Assembly (NCBI RefSeq): GCF_006715285.1
Contig: NZ_VFMX01000001.1
Location: 3,658,001-3,722,000, forward strand
Length of the DNA: 64,000 nucleotides
Reading direction: 5' to 3'
Source: Arthrobacter sp. SLBN-83
Lineage (GTDB): Bacteria > Actinomycetota > Actinomycetes > Actinomycetales > Micrococcaceae
The notes under the pieces are model-generated. The model was given only the letters and a program-made list of their open reading frames with translations. It was not told where the DNA came from and made no database searches. Below are positions 60,836 to 64,000 of this stretch, one piece after another; within the stretch, counting starts at the first letter, position 1; every line of letters begins with the position of its first letter. Position numbers and translations under genes: made by a program.

Positions 60836-61747
60836 CTAAAGCGCTGCAACGGTGCCGGTGAAATGGCGCCGCCCGGAGCGCGGGCTCCAGGCCACAAAGT
60901 TGGAGTGCTTCCATGCCCCCGAAGGGCTTTGTTCGCTGTCGATCTCCAGGGCCACCCGGGACGGCAGGAAGACGGGCGCCTCGAATTCCACCTCCCAGGT
61001 GAAGGAATCGCCGCGGGCCGGGCCCACATCTGCAAGGGCCCGCGACGCCAGGTACATGCCATGGGCGATCGAACGGCGCATTCCCAATGCCTTGGCCGAG
61101 AGCACACTCAGGTGAATGGGATTGAAGTCCCCCGACACTGAGGCATAGGCACGGCCGGCGTCCACACCCAGGTGCCACAGGGCGGTTGGGTCCGGTGCCG
61201 TGAAGTCAGCCCTTGCCGGCACGGCGGTGGGTTTGTCGATCCCCGGCAGGAACACCCCCTTGGCCAGGTAGGTGGAAACCCCGCGCCAGTGCACCTCGGC
61301 AGAGCCGGCAGGCCGGACCTCCGCCACAACGTCCACTTGGGTGCCCGCACGGTGTCCGCGCAGGTTTTCCACCTTGGCGGTCATATCCAGAACGTCGGTG
61401 AAAACCAATGGCGACCTCTGCTCCACGCTGTTGCGCAAATGGATCATGCCCAGCAGCGGAAGCGGAAAGTCGTCCCGGTTCATGACGCTCATGGCCAGGG
61501 GAAATGCGATGGCATGGATAAAACCGGCCGGCAGCACGTCGCTGGCCGTCTCACCGATCAGGTGCTGGTAGGCAGTGAGGTTTTCGACGTCTACAGCGAC
61601 GCCCCTGACTTCGTGGCTTTCCGCCGGAAGGACCGAGGTGTCATGGTTTCCCAGGAGCCTGCGCCGTGCAGCCATCGCAGCGGCGTTGACGTAGAGCTTG
61701 GACAGGGACGGCATCTCGGCCAGGATCACTGGTTGCTGGAGTGTCAT
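60836..61747 (-). CDS. MaoC-like (R)-hydroxyacyl dehydratase, HtdX-like
   Basis: A 303-residue two-domain protein. The C-terminal hot-dog domain has YASVSGDFNPIHLSVLSAKA and GMRRSIAHGMYLASRAL, with the Asp and His of the hydratase active site. The N-terminal half is a degenerate hot-dog domain. The ATG overlaps the stop of the fabG4-like gene (ATGA). By order it corresponds to HtdX (Rv0241c) of Mycobacterium tuberculosis. Confidence 0.9.
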   Translation of the reverse strand: MTLQQPVILAEMPSLSKLYVNAAAMAARRRLLGNHDTSVLPAESHEVRGVAVDVENLTAYQHLIGETASDVLPAGFIHAIAFPLAMSVMNRDDFPLPLLGMIHLRNSVEQRSPLVFTDVLDMTAKVENLRGHRAGTQVDVVAEVRPAGSAEVHWRGVSTYLAKGVFLPGIDKPTAVPARADFTAPDPTALWHLGVDAGRAYASVSGDFNPIHLSVLSAKALGMRRSIAHGMYLASRALADVGPARGDSFTWEVEFEAPVFLPSRVALEIDSEQSPSGAWKHSNFVAWSPRSGRRHFTGTVAAL

Positions 61748-63084
61748 GCCCCCACCAGGTTCTGCCCGCACACCCGCAGCACCTCGCCGTTGATGCCGCC
61801 CGCGGCGTCGCTGGCCAGGAACGCGATGGTTTCCGCAACGTCGGAGGGAAGGCCGCCCTGCTGGAGCGAGTTCAGCCGCCGTGCCACCTCCCGCACGGCG
61901 AACGGGATGCGGGCCGTCATCTCGGTTTCGATGAAGCCGGGAGCCACGGCGTTGATGGTGCCGCCGCGGGATGCGAACAGCGGGGCGCTGGCCCGAACCA
62001 TTCCCATCACTCCCCCCTTGGATGCGGCGTAGTTGGTCTGTCCCCGGTTCCCGGCGATGCCGCTGGTGGAGGCAACTGAAACGATACGCGGCGTAGGTCC
62101 CAAATGCCCTGATTGCAGCAGTGCCTCGTTGATCCGGAGCTGGGCGGCGATGTTGATGTTGATGACGCTGTTCCAACGCGCCTGGTCCATGTTGGCCAGC
62201 AGCTTATCCCGCGTGACACCTGCGTTATGCACTACGACGTCCAGCCGCCCGTGCCGCTGGACGGCATGGTCGAGGATCCGTTGCCCCGCATCCGCGCCGG
62301 TGATGTCCAGCTGCAAGGCGGTGCCCCGCACCTCGTTGGCTACGGACGCCAACTGGTCCCCGGCAGCCGGGATGTCCACCAGGATGAGCGTGGCTCCGTC
62401 CCGGTGCATGGTCCGGGCAATCTGGGCTCCGATGCCGCGCGCGGCGCCGGTGACGACGGCAATTTTTCCTTCCAGCGGCCGTTCCGGGTCGGCGGGAAGC
62501 ACGCCGTCCTCCGTTGAAACCGTGAGGAACTGGCCGTCCACGAAGGCGGAGCGGGCGGAGAGGAAGAACCTGATCGCACCAAGGGCGCTGGGGCTGGTGG
62601 ACGTGGTGCCGTCTGCCAGGAGTACCCCATTTCCCGTTGCCCCCGCCCGCAGTTCCTTGGCAAGGGAGCGCAGGAAGCCGTCCACCCCCTGCCGTGCCGC
62701 TGCCGTTTGGGGCGAGGACGCCTCCGCCGCGGGACGCGACAACGTGATGATCCGGCCGCCGGCCCGCAGGTCGCGGAGCGAACCGGCCGCCGCCAGGACG
62801 GGCTTTTCCAGGTCCGCCGGGTGCTCCACCTCGTCCAGCACCAGGATGATGGCGCCGAGCTTTTCGGCCGGGACCGCGTGCCGCCTGACGTCAAGGTCCC
62901 AGGACAGCAGTTCCACAGCAAGCTTGTCCGCTCCTGCGGTGTCCCCCACGACGACGATGGGGCCCGCCACCAGCGGCTGGCCGGGCTCGTACCGGCGCAG
63001 GACAGCGGGCTGCGGGAGGCCGAGCTTCTTTGCAAGGTTGCGGCCCGGGCCGCTGTTGACCAGTTGTGTGTATTTATCTGCCAT
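61744..63084 (-). CDS. High-molecular-weight 3-oxoacyl reductase (FabG4-like)
   Basis: A 446-residue protein. The C-terminal half is a full SDR domain: GKIAVVTGAARGIGAQIAR, VHNAGVTRDKLL, Ser and Tyr-x-x-x-Lys in SVASTSGIAGNRGQTNYAASKGG (active Tyr and Lys). The N-terminal half (1-205) is a second Rossmann-like domain without the motif, as in FabG4. It reduces 3-oxoacyl chains with NADH. Confidence 0.93.
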   Translation of the reverse strand: MADKYTQLVNSGPGRNLAKKLGLPQPAVLRRYEPGQPLVAGPIVVVGDTAGADKLAVELLSWDLDVRRHAVPAEKLGAIILVLDEVEHPADLEKPVLAAAGSLRDLRAGGRIITLSRPAAEASSPQTAAARQGVDGFLRSLAKELRAGATGNGVLLADGTTSTSPSALGAIRFFLSARSAFVDGQFLTVSTEDGVLPADPERPLEGKIAVVTGAARGIGAQIARTMHRDGATLILVDIPAAGDQLASVANEVRGTALQLDITGADAGQRILDHAVQRHGRLDVVVHNAGVTRDKLLANMDQARWNSVININIAAQLRINEALLQSGHLGPTPRIVSVASTSGIAGNRGQTNYAASKGGVMGMVRASAPLFASRGGTINAVAPGFIETEMTARIPFAVREVARRLNSLQQGGLPSDVAETIAFLASDAAGGINGEVLRVCGQNLVGA

Positions 63085-63093
63085 GCCGCGCTC

Positions 63094-64000
63094 CTACAGG
63101 GATTCCAGGATCGCGACGACGCCCTGGCCGCCGGCCGCGCAGACGGAGACCAGGCCGCGGGCGGGGCGGCCAGTGGAGGCCGCCTTGTCGTGCAGCATCT
63201 TGGCCAGGGTGCCGACGATGCGGCCACCGGTTGCGGCGAACGGGTGGCCTGCCGCCAGCGAAGAACCATTGACGTTGAGGCGCGAGCGGTCGATGCTGCC
63301 GAAGGCGCCTTCCAGGCCCAGGCGGGTCCGGCCGAATTCCTCGTCCTCCCATGCGGCCAGCGTGCTGAGGACGGTGGCCGCAAAGGCTTCGTGGATTTCG
63401 AAGTAGTCAAAGTCGGCGAACGTGAGGTTCTGGCGGGCCAGGAGCCGGGGCACAGCGAACACCGGCGCCATCAGGAGGCCGTCCTTGCCGTGGACGAAAT
63501 CCACTGCGGCGGCCTCAGCGTCGACCACGGTTGCCAGCTTGGGCAGGTCGCGGGCGTCTGCCCATTCGTCGGACGCCAGCAACACAGTGGAGGCGCCGTC
63601 TGTCAGTGGGGTGGAGTTCCCCGCGGTCATGGTGGCATCTGCCCCAAGGTTGCGGCCAAAGACCGGCTTCAGGCCAGCGAGCTTCTCCATCGAAGTATCC
63701 GCGCGCAGGTTCGCGTCGCGCGTCAGACCGCGGTAGGGGGTCATCAGGTCATCAAAGAACCCTGACTCGTAGGCGGCGGCAAGGTTGTGATGGCTGTTCA
63801 GGGCCAGCTCGTCCTGGGCTTCCCGGGAGATCTTCCACTGTGCGGTGGTGAGCGCCTGATGCTCGCCCATGGTCAGGCCGGTCCGGGGCTCTGCCGTGCC
63901 GGGGGCCAGTGGGGTAAGGTCCTTGGGCCGCAGGCGGCTCAGGATCTGGAGGCGCTGGGGAAGCGTCTTGGCGCGGTGCAGGTCCAGGATGACCTCACGA
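63094..64000 (-). CDS. Acetyl-CoA C-acyltransferase (FadA2-like thiolase), C-terminal part
   Basis: The frame is open to the window edge, so the start and the active-site Cys region are missing. Visible motifs are NVNGSSLAAGHPFAATGGR (catalytic His) and LVSVCAAGGQG (second catalytic Cys) near the end, and NSTPLTDGASTVLLAS. It is a thiolase of the FadA2 type. The three genes thiolase, fabG4-like and htdX-like match Rv0243-Rv0242c-Rv0241c in order and orientation. Confidence 0.93.
   Translation of the reverse strand, partial: REVILDLHRAKTLPQRLQILSRLRPKDLTPLAPGTAEPRTGLTMGEHQALTTAQWKISREAQDELALNSHHNLAAAYESGFFDDLMTPYRGLTRDANLRADTSMEKLAGLKPVFGRNLGADATMTAGNSTPLTDGASTVLLASDEWADARDLPKLATVVDAEAAAVDFVHGKDGLLMAPVFAVPRLLARQNLTFADFDYFEIHEAFAATVLSTLAAWEDEEFGRTRLGLEGAFGSIDRSRLNVNGSSLAAGHPFAATGGRIVGTLAKMLHDKAASTGRPARGLVSVCAAGGQGVVAILESL

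Noticed and set aside
1..64000. CRISPR array, prophage or rRNA operon
   Set aside because: No direct-repeat array, phage structural gene or rRNA sequence was seen on either strand.

Overview
The window is high-GC actinobacterial chromosome, most likely from the Micrococcaceae (Arthrobacter, Pseudarthrobacter or Paenarthrobacter). The grounds are a complete Pup-proteasome locus with an ARC-type ATPase, PafB and PafC fused in one protein, RbpA, the mycothiol enzyme MshC, and several small families typical of actinobacteria (DUF4193, DUF5703, three-helix bundle protein). Genes are tightly packed, many with ATGA overlaps and GTG starts. Most of it reads as core chromosome. One segment (about 5.3-9.0 kb) looks accessory.

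Left part (0-13.4 kb): the start of a DUF3054 membrane protein; a three-gene minus-strand operon for an exopolysaccharide of the poly-N-acetylglucosamine or chitin type (a fused deacetylase/glycosyltransferase, a GH18 glycosidase lipoprotein and a small beta-barrel lipoprotein); a few small hypothetical genes; a three-gene recombinase module (tyrosine integrase, small HTH protein, zinc-ribbon recombinase-like protein) with palindromes in its leader; and a type III polyketide synthase, methyltransferase and flavin monooxygenase operon that matches the order of the Streptomyces srsABC phenolic-lipid genes. An NTF2-like protein and peptide deformylase follow.

Middle (13.4-40.3 kb): housekeeping genes (RlmA-type rRNA methyltransferase, NfeD/SPFH pair, RbpA, polyprenol-phosphate mannose synthase, amidohydrolase), then a long minus-strand block. 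That block runs trmI, arc, dop, pup, prcB, prcA, pafA, two FKBP isomerases, pafBC, a membrane protein, tatA, tatC and helY. This is the protein-tagging and degradation pathway: Dop deamidates Pup, PafA attaches it to substrates, ARC unfolds the tagged proteins into the PrcA/PrcB chamber, and PafBC regulates the DNA-damage response. A site-2 protease, a HAD phosphatase, a PAC2 protein, mshC and uppP lie alongside.

Right part (40.3-64 kb): an aldo/keto reductase with an altered catalytic residue, acyl-CoA dehydrogenase, an M20 peptidase, tRNA-Leu(GAG), two FUSC-type membrane proteins, a subtilisin with LGFP repeats, a group of envelope and stress-type genes (phospholipase D, CsbD, formate/nitrite-type channel, quinone reductase), two GT9 glycosyltransferases, DUF4193, an M50-like membrane peptidase, a xi-class GST, a beta-lactamase-fold hydrolase, and a fatty-acid cluster in the order thiolase, fabG4-like, htdX-like that runs off the right edge.

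No rRNA genes, CRISPR arrays, prophage structural genes or classical insertion sequences were seen.
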